Below the pieces are notes generated by a model. It saw nothing but the letters and a program-made list of their open reading frames with translations, did not search any database and had not been told where the DNA came from. Position numbers and translations under genes: made by a program. Positions 15,129-24,600 of a DNA stretch of 58,180 nucleotides are shown here, piece by piece (positions within the stretch are counted from its first letter, which is position 1; every line of letters starts with the position of its first letter). The DNA comes from DAOTWA01 sp034435955 (GTDB lineage Bacteria; Chloroflexota; Anaerolineae; Anaerolineales; Anaerolineaceae), in assembly GCA_034435955.1 (NCBI GenBank), contig DAOTWA010000028.1, forward strand, positions 1 to 58,180. Reading direction: 5' to 3'.

Positions 15129-17652
15129 GCGCCTGTTCCTCGCCCAGGGTGAAACAGAAGGTAGCTCCCTGGTTTGGCACGCCCTCCGCCCAGACGCGCC
15201 CGCCGTGTCGGTGGATGATGCGCTGGACGATGGCCAGTCCAACGCCGGTGCCTTCATACTCTTCTACGCGGTGAAGGCGCTGGAACACGCCGAACAGCTT
15301 GGGCGCGTACTGCATATCGAAGCCCACCCCGTTGTCCTTGACGTAATAAATCACATGCCCGTCCTCGTGCAGGCTGCCCACCTCCACGCAGGCATCGGGC
15401 TTGTGGCGGGTAAACTTGATGGCATTCGAAAGCAGGTTCATGAACACCTGCTTTAAGAGGGTGGGGTCTGCCTGGCAAGGCGGAAGGTCGTTTAAGACGA
15501 ATTCGATCTTGCGGTCTTTATAGTCGGGCTGCAGCACCTCCAGCGATTGAGCGATCAACACGGCAGGGTCGACTGTTTCCAACTTCAGCGGCTGGCGGCT
15601 CAAACGGGAGAAGACGAGCAGGTCGTCGATGAGCCGCGCCATGCCGGCCGTGTTCTCGCAGATGATCTTCAGGTAATGAACCGCTTCTTCGGGCAGGTTG
15701 GCGGCGAATTCTTCCTGCAGGATGCGCGAGAAGCCGTCAATTGCGCGCAGCGGGGCGCGCAAGTCATGCGAGACCGAATAGCTGAAGGCTTCAAGCTCCT
15801 TATTGGCGGCTTCGAGCTGGGTGGTGCGCTCGATCACACGCTGCTCAAGTTCCTCATTGAGCCTACGGATGCGGTCTTCGGTCTCTTTCTGGACGGTGAT
15901 ATCGTACAACACGCAATGAACCAGCTTTACCTCGCCGGCTTCGTCGAATCCCACCTTTCCCACCAGATTCACGTATATTGTTGATCCGTCGTCGCAGCGC
16001 ATCGCGTACTCCGCGCCGCTGATTTCCCCGACCAGCTTGTACCCCTGAAAGGCGGTGTGGAACTGTCGGACGGAGTCAGGCGTCAGGAATTCGACGAACT
16101 TGCGGCCGATCACCTCATCGCGGCGGTAGCCCAAAAGCTCACACCAGGCCCAATTCACGTCCTTGATGGTGCCGTCTTCACTGAGGGCCTGGTAGCTGAT
16201 CGGGGCCTGTTCGTAAAACAGCCGGAAGCGCTTTTCACTTTCGCGCAGCTCCTGCTCGGCGTGTTTCTGCTCGGTGATGTCGCGGATGACCGCCTGATAA
16301 AAGCGGTGATTTTCGATCTGCAGGACGCGCAAAGTGCATTCCACCGGGAAGCGGGTGCGGTTCCTGCGCATATGCAGCGTCTCGTACGTGACATCTCCCC
16401 TGGTTTGCAGCTCCTCGCGATAACGGTTGAAGGAATCCCTGGCCTCGGGCGCGTGCAGGTCTTGAAGGCGTAGGCCGAGCAGTTTTTCCTCTGTGCGGCC
16501 GTAGGCGGACGTTGCCCGGTCGTTGGCCGATAAGATGTTCCACTCCTGATCCAGCAGAAGGATGATATCGTGGGTGAATTTCGTCAGGTGCTGGTAATGC
16601 ACAATCAGCGCCTGACGCTCTAATTTCTCGCGTTCCTGGTACTGCTTGAATTTCAGCTCCCGCTCGCGCCACAGGAGCAAGGTCGCCGTTCCGGAAGCGA
16701 GGATCATGACCACACAGATGGTGAGGGTATATCTGGCTCGCGCTTCCAATGGCGCGTAGATTTCGCCCTGGTCGATTTTCGTTTCGAGCACCCAGGGCGT
16801 ACCCTGCACCGGACGCAGCTCGGCCAGGGCGGCCACGCCGCGATAATCCATTCCGGCGACGATGCGCCCATCGCTTTCAAGGCCGCGCAGATCGGTCAAC
16901 GGGCTGGCGTCGAGCGGCAGGGAGAAAGACAGCGCCGTTCCAGGCAGGTGGCGCAGGTTGGTCAGAAAGAGGGCGCGATCGCCATCGCGGCGCATGAGGA
17001 GCGTCTCGGCGCTGGCGCTGTCGATTGGCCAGGAGGCCACAAAGGGGTTGAGGAAGCGATCGGCATCGCTACGTAAAACGATGGCGCCCAGGGGGGACCA
17101 TTCCTGTCTTTGCCTCTCAAAGACAGGCACAACGAAATCCAGGAAGATGCTTTCGGAATTCTCATCGCGGTATATGTCAGAGAAGACGATGTTGCGCTGC
17201 GCTATGGCTGCAGAGACAAGCAGAGGGAGGACCCTGCCCGGGGGGCGGATCGCGCCGCTGGCCGAAAGCACCGTTTGCGCAGATACATCCAGCAGGAGCA
17301 CATCCTGATACTGATATTTGGCCTGGTTGGAGCGCATCAAGTCCAGCAGGTAGGCGCGACTCTCCCCATTGTCGGCCTGCGTCAGCACGCGCCCGACCTG
17401 ACTGATCAGGTAGGCATCGCTCATCACCATTTCGGCGTTGGCGCGCCGCTCGCCGATCCAGGCGGATATTTGCTGGGCTTTCAGAGCCGAGATGGCGTCG
17501 AGCTGATTGCGCGCGGCGATCTCGAAGTTGCGTTTCTGATCCTGATAATAGGCGACACCCGAGAGCGTGATGACTATCGTCATCAATACGAAGATCAGGA
17601 TGAGCGGCAAGAAAAGCGGCTTAAATCTCGAGCGTGAGCCCATATCCTCCAC
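15118..17652 (-). CDS. Membrane sensor histidine kinase with extracellular Cache-like region and two PAS domains
   Basis: An 844-residue kinase. One helix (about 12-36) and another (about 304-324) flank a periplasmic/extracellular region of about 265 residues that looks like a double Cache sensor. Two PAS domains follow (about 347-460 and 468-590), then a short coiled coil, HisKA with SYSVSHDLRAPLRAIDGFSRIL (His about 624) and an ATPase domain with NLLSNAIKF, YVKDNGVGFDMQY and GTGVGLAIVQRI. The kinase core resembles phytochrome-type kinases, but no chromophore domain is present. A GTG at 17652 and an ATG at 17643 are both possible starts; GGAGG lies right before the ATG and GAGGG before the GTG. 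The ligand is unknown. Confidence 0.92.
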   Translation of the reverse strand: MEDMGSRSRFKPLFLPLILIFVLMTIVITLSGVAYYQDQKRNFEIAARNQLDAISALKAQQISAWIGERRANAEMVMSDAYLISQVGRVLTQADNGESRAYLLDLMRSNQAKYQYQDVLLLDVSAQTVLSASGAIRPPGRVLPLLVSAAIAQRNIVFSDIYRDENSESIFLDFVVPVFERQRQEWSPLGAIVLRSDADRFLNPFVASWPIDSASAETLLMRRDGDRALFLTNLRHLPGTALSFSLPLDASPLTDLRGLESDGRIVAGMDYRGVAALAELRPVQGTPWVLETKIDQGEIYAPLEARARYTLTICVVMILASGTATLLLWRERELKFKQYQEREKLERQALIVHYQHLTKFTHDIILLLDQEWNILSANDRATSAYGRTEEKLLGLRLQDLHAPEARDSFNRYREELQTRGDVTYETLHMRRNRTRFPVECTLRVLQIENHRFYQAVIRDITEQKHAEQELRESEKRFRLFYEQAPISYQALSEDGTIKDVNWAWCELLGYRRDEVIGRKFVEFLTPDSVRQFHTAFQGYKLVGEISGAEYAMRCDDGSTIYVNLVGKVGFDEAGEVKLVHCVLYDITVQKETEDRIRRLNEELEQRVIERTTQLEAANKELEAFSYSVSHDLRAPLRAIDGFSRILQEEFAANLPEEAVHYLKIICENTAGMARLIDDLLVFSRLSRQPLKLETVDPAVLIAQSLEVLQPDYKDRKIEFVLNDLPPCQADPTLLKQVFMNLLSNAIKFTRHKPDACVEVGSLHEDGHVIYYVKDNGVGFDMQYAPKLFGVFQRLHRVEEYEGTGVGLAIVQRIIHRHGGRVWAEGVPNQGATFCFTLGEEQARER

Positions 17653-17721
17653 TCTACCCTCGGGATTGCATTCCTTGCGCCGGCCGTTTTGGCGGCTGGC
17701 GCAACGCGCGAGGGGAGCAAA

Positions 17722-17758
17722 AGCCCTTTCTCACAGGTGAAATGGCGGAGAAAGGGCT
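17722..17758 (-). terminator. Intrinsic terminator after the HtrA-like gene
   Basis: An 11-bp perfect stem (AGCCCTTTCTC with its complement), followed on the minus strand by TTTTGCTCC. It separates the protease gene from the kinase operon. Confidence 0.65.
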
Positions 17759-17776
17759 GGCAGTTGAGCGAAGAGC

Positions 17777-19429
17777 TTAGCCTCCCACCAGGAAGGAGCT
17801 CAAAATTTTGTCCAGGGCTTCAAAATCCGCATCTTTGGTAATTTTGACCTCCACGAGGATCAGGAAGGCGGTCTGATTCTGCTGGGGTCGGGCGGCCAGG
17901 ACCAGCACCCAATTCTTATCCGGCCCGCAGTTTTTCCACAGGTCGTACTTGCCTTCGTAGAGCTGATCAGAGTAATTGTTGCGGCTATCGAATTTGCAGT
18001 CCGCCTCGTACCAGCCGCGCACTCCGTCCAGCAACTGAATGAAGCCCCCGATCGTGGCCATCTCCTCGGAGGCGGCAAAGAAGACGCCTGATTCGGAATA
18101 GCCCGCGTTGTAAGCGTCCAGGTTGGCCGAAGCGGCGATGGCTGGCGCGGAAAACTCGAACCGGCGGCCGTCCGCCAGCGTCCAATCCGTGTTCCACGGG
18201 CGGCCATCCACCTGAGACCACTCATTCGGCACCTCCAATTGGATGGCATTGCTGTCGTCGGTGACCGTGGTGTATCCGCTGTAGCTGGTGGTGGATGTGT
18301 CGCTGGTTTGCACCTCAGAGCCCAACTGATCGCTGAAGAAGCTGTAGCTCACCTCCAATGGGCGGCCGTTCAACTGGCCCTCGAGCACTTCCTGGCTGGA
18401 CCAGCGCAAGACCGTCAGGGAGAGCGTGTCCCCCGAATTGTGGGTGCGCAGGACGTTGCAGTAATCGCTCATCGTCCCATCGGTTGCCAGGACAAGGCCC
18501 TCGAGCTGGGTGATGATGTCGCCTGGTTTTACGCCAGCTTTGTCCGCTGGCGAGCCGGATTTCACCGAAGCCACCCAGATGCCCGATATCTGTCCATCCT
18601 CCGATTGGACCGCCGAGCCGTTCACGCCGATCGAAGTAACGTCCTTGCCAGCTTTCAGGTCGTTGATCAAGGATTCCACCTCTGCATAGGCGATGGCGTA
18701 AGATTGATCGGTGCTGCCGCGCGAGGCGTAATTCACGCCCACCACGCGGCCGTCTTTGTCCACCAGCGGACCGCCCGAGTTGCCCGGATTAATCTTGGCG
18801 TCGTGCTCGAGGACATTGTCCACCGAAGCCCAACTGGTCTGGCCGTCCGCGCTGGCTTTGGAGACCACACCGCGGGTAAGGGTGAACTGCGGCTCACCCA
18901 GGGGGAAACCGGCCGCGTACACGTCGAGGCCCACTTTGGGCGTAGCCTCATGCCACTCCAGGTATGGGAAACCGTCGCCATTGATGTCGATCACCGCCAG
19001 GTCCGAGCACTCCGAAACGCCGAGCACTTTGGCATTGCGCGGCTTGGACTCGCCGCCGACCCACACGCGCAGCAGGCCCGCGCCGGTCACCACATGATTG
19101 TTGGTGATGGCAATCCCCGCCGGATCGATGATGAAGCCCGAACCGCGGCCGGCCCCGTTCACCACCAGCCCCACCTCCGGATCGATGAAGGTGCCCTCGG
19201 CTTCGATCTGTATCACCGCCGATTGGAGATCGTCCAGGCTGGAAACCGCCGCTCCCCTGGCTGCCGTCGCGGAGGTCGGCCCGGTTGGCTGCGTCGCTTC
19301 CACCTGGGTGGCCTGCTCGCTCGTAGGTGCGCTGGTTGGCGTGGGATTGCTGCCGATATTACAGGCCAAAGAAACGAGCAACACGAACAGACCCATTAAA
19401 GCCAATGGTCGCAACACCCTGTTTGACAT
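17777..19429 (-). CDS. HtrA/DegP-like serine protease lipoprotein with PDZ and an extra C-terminal domain
   Basis: A 550-residue lipoprotein: lipobox LVSLAC, a Thr/Pro/Ser spacer, a trypsin-like domain (about 65-255) with His in ITNNHVV (about 112), Asp in SDLAVID (about 142) and Ser in NPGNSGGPLVD (about 218), a PDZ domain (about 270-350; VKSGSPADKAGVKPGDIITQLEG), then about 170 residues with no family I recognise. That tail is rich in Trp and Ser/Thr and carries two Cys (CKFDS, NCGPDK). GGAGG lies 6 bases before the ATG. Its place is the outer face of the membrane, where it would degrade damaged secreted proteins. The lipid anchor differs from the transmembrane anchor usual for HtrA. Confidence 0.9.
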   Translation of the reverse strand: MSNRVLRPLALMGLFVLLVSLACNIGSNPTPTSAPTSEQATQVEATQPTGPTSATAARGAAVSSLDDLQSAVIQIEAEGTFIDPEVGLVVNGAGRGSGFIIDPAGIAITNNHVVTGAGLLRVWVGGESKPRNAKVLGVSECSDLAVIDINGDGFPYLEWHEATPKVGLDVYAAGFPLGEPQFTLTRGVVSKASADGQTSWASVDNVLEHDAKINPGNSGGPLVDKDGRVVGVNYASRGSTDQSYAIAYAEVESLINDLKAGKDVTSIGVNGSAVQSEDGQISGIWVASVKSGSPADKAGVKPGDIITQLEGLVLATDGTMSDYCNVLRTHNSGDTLSLTVLRWSSQEVLEGQLNGRPLEVSYSFFSDQLGSEVQTSDTSTTSYSGYTTVTDDSNAIQLEVPNEWSQVDGRPWNTDWTLADGRRFEFSAPAIAASANLDAYNAGYSESGVFFAASEEMATIGGFIQLLDGVRGWYEADCKFDSRNNYSDQLYEGKYDLWKNCGPDKNWVLVLAARPQQNQTAFLILVEVKITKDADFEALDKILSSFLVGG

Positions 19430-19719
19430 CGTATCCCTCCATATTTAAATTAGATATTAAACGCGCGCGCCCACCCGATGGAAACGCGGCTGGCCCCCTT
19501 AAAGAGGTGGAATTTAGCCAAGCTCAGTATAACAAAATGGTTTGCTCCTGCTCTTAACAAAATAGAAAGCCCAAATGCCTGGTTAAAGCTGGCAAAAACA
19601 GATCGCCCGTTACCCGTTGCAACCTTCCTGCCATTTCTACTTTGCTTGCTCCCCACTGCCGGGTGGATAAATTTCTTTGTTGATGGTATAAATGACGCAG
19701 ACGCCGCCCTTTTATCTGC
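19430..19719. other. Divergent intergenic region (HtrA-like and TlpA-like genes)
   Basis: AT-richer than its surroundings. TATAAA at 19687-19692 could be the -10 of the thioredoxin gene. A minus-strand TATACT sits near 19528. I see no gene, RNA or repeat. Confidence 0.3.
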
Positions 19720-20400
19720 ATGAGACGAAAAAATTACCAGATCGAGCGCATCCTAAAAATATCAGGCGTGTTTGTTGCCGTTATCGCCGGCGTAGTCCTG
19801 TACCTGAACCTCCGCCCGAGCGAGGGCGCGGCGTTTTCTCCCACCGCCACGCCAGGGACCCGAACGCCCGCCCCCCTATTGGCGACGGCCAGCCCCACCG
19901 CGGCTCCAACCGCTTCGGCTTCCCCGACACCAAGCGGCGACCTCGGAGAGGCTCCCCACTTTACCCTGCCCGCTCTGGACAGCGGCGCGCCGATGGATTC
20001 CTCCCTGTGGAAGGGTAAGGCGCTGGTAATCAATTTTTGGGCCAGTTGGTGCAAGCCCTGTCAGCAGGAGGCGCCTCTACTGGAGCATGCCTACCAGATG
20101 TTCCAGGGAGACGGCCTGATCGTCGTCGGCATCGTCCCCGGAGGGCAGGACACCCTGGCCGATGCGCAGGCGTTTGCCCGGCAGGCTGGCTGGGATTTCC
20201 CCCTGCTGTGGGACAAGAACGAGGAAGCTACGCGCGCATTTCGCGTGGTAGGCCTGCCCACCACTGTTTTTATCTCGGCGGACGGGAAGATCCACGGGAT
20301 CGAGACCGGCGGATTGAACACCGACCAGTTCCTTAATGCGCTCGACGCCCTGCTCGCGCCGGCGCTGACCGCCGTGCCGGCGCCCGGTTCCGGTTATTGA
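19720..20400 (+). CDS. Membrane-anchored TlpA/ResA-like thioredoxin
   Basis: A 226-residue protein with one N-terminal helix (about 12-30), a Thr/Pro/Ala-rich spacer and a TlpA-type thioredoxin fold: APHFTLPALDSG, ALVINFWASWCKPCQQEAP with the redox pair CKPC, a central insert, GLPTTVFISADGKI with cis-Pro, and a C-terminal helix. Such proteins reduce or isomerise disulfides outside the cytoplasm, often for cytochrome c maturation. No cytochrome genes are nearby. No clear Shine-Dalgarno precedes the ATG. The Thr/Pro spacer resembles those of the lipoproteins in this window, but here the anchor is a helix without a lipobox. Confidence 0.88.
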   Translation: MRRKNYQIERILKISGVFVAVIAGVVLYLNLRPSEGAAFSPTATPGTRTPAPLLATASPTAAPTASASPTPSGDLGEAPHFTLPALDSGAPMDSSLWKGKALVINFWASWCKPCQQEAPLLEHAYQMFQGDGLIVVGIVPGGQDTLADAQAFARQAGWDFPLLWDKNEEATRAFRVVGLPTTVFISADGKIHGIETGGLNTDQFLNALDALLAPALTAVPAPGSGY

Positions 20401-20464
20401 GTCGCAGCGGTCCGGCACCAGTTTTTGTTATCAAGTCGAGTACAATCAGTTTGAGGACGCCTTC

Positions 20465-21565
20465 GTGAAAATGTTTTGGCAGAAGATCATCCATTCCGAC
20501 CTGGCGTTGAAGACCGGGATCGGCATACTCGGGGCTCTGATCGTGCTGGGTGGGGTGTGGGGATTGTCCGGGGCCAACCTGTCCCTGGCCGGTGCTGAGC
20601 AGATAGGTGCCACCGGCTCGGTTCAGCCAACCGCGGTCATATCGCCGGAGTTGCCGCCCCTGGCCGGCGCCGCCGCTCTCGCTTACGCAGGCGGCATTCC
20701 CCGTCTGGCGCGGCTGCATACCACCCTGCCGGATCGGCCGCGCTTCGATGTCATTCAGTACACGGTGCAAAAGGGCGATACCATCTTCGGCATCGCCGAA
20801 AAATTCGGTCTGGACCCATCGTCTATTTTGTGGGCCAATTTGTATGTGCTGGGCGACAATCCGCACAATCTGTCCCCCGGCCAGGTGCTGAACATCCTGC
20901 CGGTGGACGGGGTTTACTACCGCTGGTCTGCGGGGGATGGGTTGAACGGGGTGGCTAAATTCTTTGGCGTCAGCCCGGACGATATTGTCGACTTCCCCGG
21001 CAACCACCTCACCCGTCAATCGGTTGGCGATTATTCGCACCCCAACATTCCGGTCGGCACCTGGCTGATCATCCCGAACGGCAGGCGCGAGTTCATCTCC
21101 TGGTCCGCGCCGCAGATTCCGCGTTCGAATCCGGCGGTGGCGCGCCTGTTTGGGCCCGGCTACTGCGGCAAGGTGGCGTACGGCGTCAACGGGACCGGCT
21201 CCTTCGTCTGGCCGACGGTCGAACACTGGATTTCGGGCTACGATTACAGCCCGGCGGCCAACCATCCAGCCATCGATATCGCCGGACAGCTCGGAAACGC
21301 GGTTTATGCCGCCGACAGCGGTGTGGTCGTCTACGCTGGCTGGAACGACTGGGGCTACGGTAACGTGATCGTCATCGACCACGGCAACGGCTGGCAGACG
21401 CTCTACGCCCACCTTTCCCAGGTGCGCGTGGGCTGCGGGCAGAGCGTCAATCAGGGCGAATTGATCGGCAACGTGGGTTCTACGGGCAACTCCAGCGGCC
21501 CCCACCTCCACTTTGAGATGATGCTGAACGGCACCAAACAAAATCCGCACGCTTATTTGCCATAG
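20465..21565 (+). CDS. LysM and M23 peptidase domain protein (cell-wall endopeptidase)
   Basis: A 366-residue exported protein with an N-terminal membrane anchor (about 16-36). A LysM domain (about 97-145; YTVQKGDTIFGIAEKFGLDPSSILWAN) is followed by a second, weaker LysM-like unit (SAGDGLNGVAKFFGVSPDDIV), then an M23 domain with zinc ligands in NHPAIDIAG and HLHFEM and the segment GYGNVIVIDHGNGWQTLYAHLS. It would cut peptide cross-links in the wall or act as an activator of wall remodelling. I chose the GTG at 20465 because GAGG lies 8 bases upstream; an ATG follows two codons later. A strong terminator follows. Confidence 0.9.
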   Translation: MKMFWQKIIHSDLALKTGIGILGALIVLGGVWGLSGANLSLAGAEQIGATGSVQPTAVISPELPPLAGAAALAYAGGIPRLARLHTTLPDRPRFDVIQYTVQKGDTIFGIAEKFGLDPSSILWANLYVLGDNPHNLSPGQVLNILPVDGVYYRWSAGDGLNGVAKFFGVSPDDIVDFPGNHLTRQSVGDYSHPNIPVGTWLIIPNGRREFISWSAPQIPRSNPAVARLFGPGYCGKVAYGVNGTGSFVWPTVEHWISGYDYSPAANHPAIDIAGQLGNAVYAADSGVVVYAGWNDWGYGNVIVIDHGNGWQTLYAHLSQVRVGCGQSVNQGELIGNVGSTGNSSGPHLHFEMMLNGTKQNPHAYLP

Positions 21566-21582
21566 TCCTTCGCGAAAACAAT

Positions 21583-21610
21583 GCAGCGGCGCAGTTTTCT
21601 GCGCCGCTGC
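21583..21610 (+). terminator. Strong intrinsic terminator between convergent genes
   Basis: A 12-bp perfect stem (GCAGCGGCGCAG with its complement) and a TTTT loop, followed by GTTTGCATTCATTCTT. It lies 18 bases after the M23 gene and 63 bases before the end of the nucleotidase gene on the other strand. Confidence 0.75.
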
Positions 21611-21672
21611 GTTTGCATTCATTCTTGCCCGCAAGCCGATGGCTCAGCGCTGGCGAGCAAGGTTTATCCAGC

Positions 21673-24600
21673 CTAGTGCATCTGGTTGATGACCCAATTC
21701 GCGTCGGCGAGCAGCCAGCCCGCTGCCTCGGACTGGATGTGGTTCCCGCTCTGCGCCTGAACTTCCTCGATGAAGGCGAGCAGGGCCTGGCGCGCGGCCT
21801 TTATGTTGCCGCGATCCAATGAAGACTGGACGGCCATCAATTTTTGGATGAGGCTGTTGCGCACACCGGAGTTATCAATCTTGCCCTCGCTATACAAGCG
21901 ATCGATTCCGGTGAAGATGCTGGGCAATGTGGCGGTCACGCTGAACTTCACCGATTGGCTGGCCTGGTTGTAGGCTTTATCGATGGCGTAAACGGTCAGC
22001 GTATGCTCGCCCAGCGCGAGGGTGTACAGGTCGATCACCTGGCCGTTTTCCACTGGGGCGCCGTCCAGGTCGGCCCACACCTTCTTCAAGCCCGCGTCGC
22101 CCACATCTTCGGCGCTGAAATCGAGCGTCAAGAAGTCAGGATGCGGATAGCTCGTCTCCATCGGCGAGTTGATGGTGATCACCGGGGGTTCGAGATCGTA
22201 GATGAATTTCAGCCGACCCTCGATCGCAGGCGAGACGGTGCCCATGGCGGTGATGTAGTCGATCACCGCGTCGCGCACGTAGTACTGCGTGTCGTTGACG
22301 ATCTGGTTGAGCGGCCACAGGCTGACCCCGGCGTCGTTGAAGTTGCAGGAACCTGCCGCCAGGTAGTTGACCGTGGAGACCAGATAATACTTGTTGGCGT
22401 CTTCGAAGTCCACCGGTACGCCGTTGATTTCCAGGGAGACCACATAGCTGCGGTTGGGATCGTAGGGCGCAGTGTTGATGTCATTGTAGGTGATCTTGCC
22501 GATCGAGTTGGTGTCGAGCATGCAGGTGGTGTAGTAGGAATAGCCGCCGTAGCCGGGTACGTACTTATAGTAGTAGTAATTCCGGTAGGCGCGCTCCAGC
22601 ACCCTCTTGAGCTGCGGTCCATTCATCGTCATGGTCACCAGCGAGTTCTCGTAAGGCATGAGCGAGAACATGTCGCTCACCTTCAGAGTGACCGGGTTCT
22701 GCGGGGTTGCGCCGTCAGCCACCTTGCGATTGCTCATCGCGCCGGAGAGGTGGATGTCCGGGTAGATGCCGTGGTGGTTCAGCTCCCACACTGAAGCGTC
22801 GGCCTGCAGGTTGGCGCCGTTGGTCTCCTGGGTGAAGGCCTGCAACGCATCAATCGGTGTGGTGGTATTGCCGACGACTTTTCCATTGTAGCTGTTCAGC
22901 ATTGCGACGTACGGATCCACGATAGCCTTGATCTGTGGATCTTCCGGCGTGCTCGACGTGACCGCGATGTACTGGCCAGCGCGCGTCACGACTTCGTAGC
23001 CGCCGCCCGCTTTCGGGCGAACGCCGATGACGACCTCGCCCAGGTAGTTGTTGTAGCGGTAGGCCTGCGTCACCAGGACCGGCGAGCCGTCCGGGTTGCT
23101 GATGATGGTCGGCAGATATTTGTAGTTTCCGAAACCCTTGGATGGATCAGTGTGGCTGTGCGCGCCGATGATGGCGTCCAAACCGGTGACGTTGGCCGCC
23201 ATGTTGGTGTCCACGTTCTTGTCGACCTCGACGCTCTTGGGATCTTCCGTGAAGCCGATGTGGGTGAGAGCGATGACCACGTCATCCTTGGCGCGCAGTT
23301 CAGTGGCATACTGCTGAGCCGAGAGGAGCGGGTCGCTGAAGGTCAGGCCGACGATGTTGCTGGGCAGCTCGTAATTGGGCACGCGGTGGTTGGTGATGCC
23401 CACGATGCCCACCTTGATGCCATCCAGCGTTTTTTCGATGTAGGGCTGGACGCCCTCGCCGCCGGGTCCCACCTGGTTCAAGCCGTAGCGGCCGTCATCT
23501 GAGACATTGGCGCCCAGCAGGGGGAACAACGCCTGGTGGAAGATGCCGGTGAAGGTGAGGTTGCCGAAGTTGAACTCGTGGTTGCCCAAGGTCATGGCGT
23601 CATAGCCCAGAGCGTTCATCACCGCCATCATCGGGTGAGTTTGCAATGCAGGCGGCAGGGGTGTCCCATCCGCAGCGTATCCAGAGGGGGCGGATTTGAA
23701 GTAGTACATCATCGCGTCGCCCTGGATCTGATCGCCGCCGTTGAGCAACAGGGTGCGGCCTGGGTTGTGGGCGCGTTCCTGTTTGATCAGGTAGGCAAGC
23801 TGGGTGTAGCCGACATAGTTGGTCTTGGGCAGGTTGCCGTGCGAGTCGTTGTTGTGCAGGATGGTGATGGGAATGATGCTGCCGCCCGTGTCCGTGCCGT
23901 CACGGGTGATGCGGCCATCTAATTGGCCATCGCCGTTCGGGCCCCTGTAAGGGTTGGCGAAGGTGTAATTCTTCGATACCCAGTCGTTGACCGCGTTGAG
24001 CATGTCGCCCCAGTACGTGACATTCTTCATGTACTTGAAGGCGGCGAAATTGTCTCCACCGGCGGGGGCGAGGAACTCGTTGGTGCCGACTTTGTAGGTT
24101 TTGTTCATCTCGAGCGGAACGCAATCCTCGGTAGCCTTGTCAATGACGCAGGCGTCGAAGGCGCCCCAGGCGTAAGGCTGCGGTCCGGGTAAACTATCCG
24201 AATAGCGATAGAACTTGTAGCGCAAACCGGCGGGCTGAATGGCGCCCTTGCCCAATGTGGCGCTCTGGTTAAGCACTTCAAGAATTTGTGCGCCGGTCAT
24301 GGTCCCCACCACCGTTGCATTACCGAAGGGCAGGATGGTGAACATCTGTCCATAGTTCAACAACATGGGGTCATGGGCCCACACACCGGGTTGGCAATCG
24401 CTTGGGTTGCTGCTCCAGATGTAGTTGCCAGGGTTGTTCGGGTCAGGTGCATCGCACCAATCGGTGCGGATGCCGCCGGCGTTGTTGAAGAACAGGTCCA
24501 CATCGTTGGCCGGTTCGGCATCATGATTAAGGGCATTGTAGATGGCGTCGTCGACGAAATCGCCCATCATGCTGTCGCCGTTGTAGTTGCGCAGCAGGTC

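Noticed and set aside
18239..19399. A 386-codon plus-strand frame
   Set aside because: It is the antisense of the HtrA-like gene, which has clear catalytic motifs; high GC opens such frames.
20333..21634. A 433-codon minus-strand frame
   Set aside because: Antisense to the LysM-M23 gene; no recognisable protein motif.
21844..22794. A 316-codon plus-strand frame and similar ones across 22-25 kb
   Set aside because: Antisense shadows of the double nucleotidase, with His/Val/Asp-biased composition typical of reversed coding sequence.
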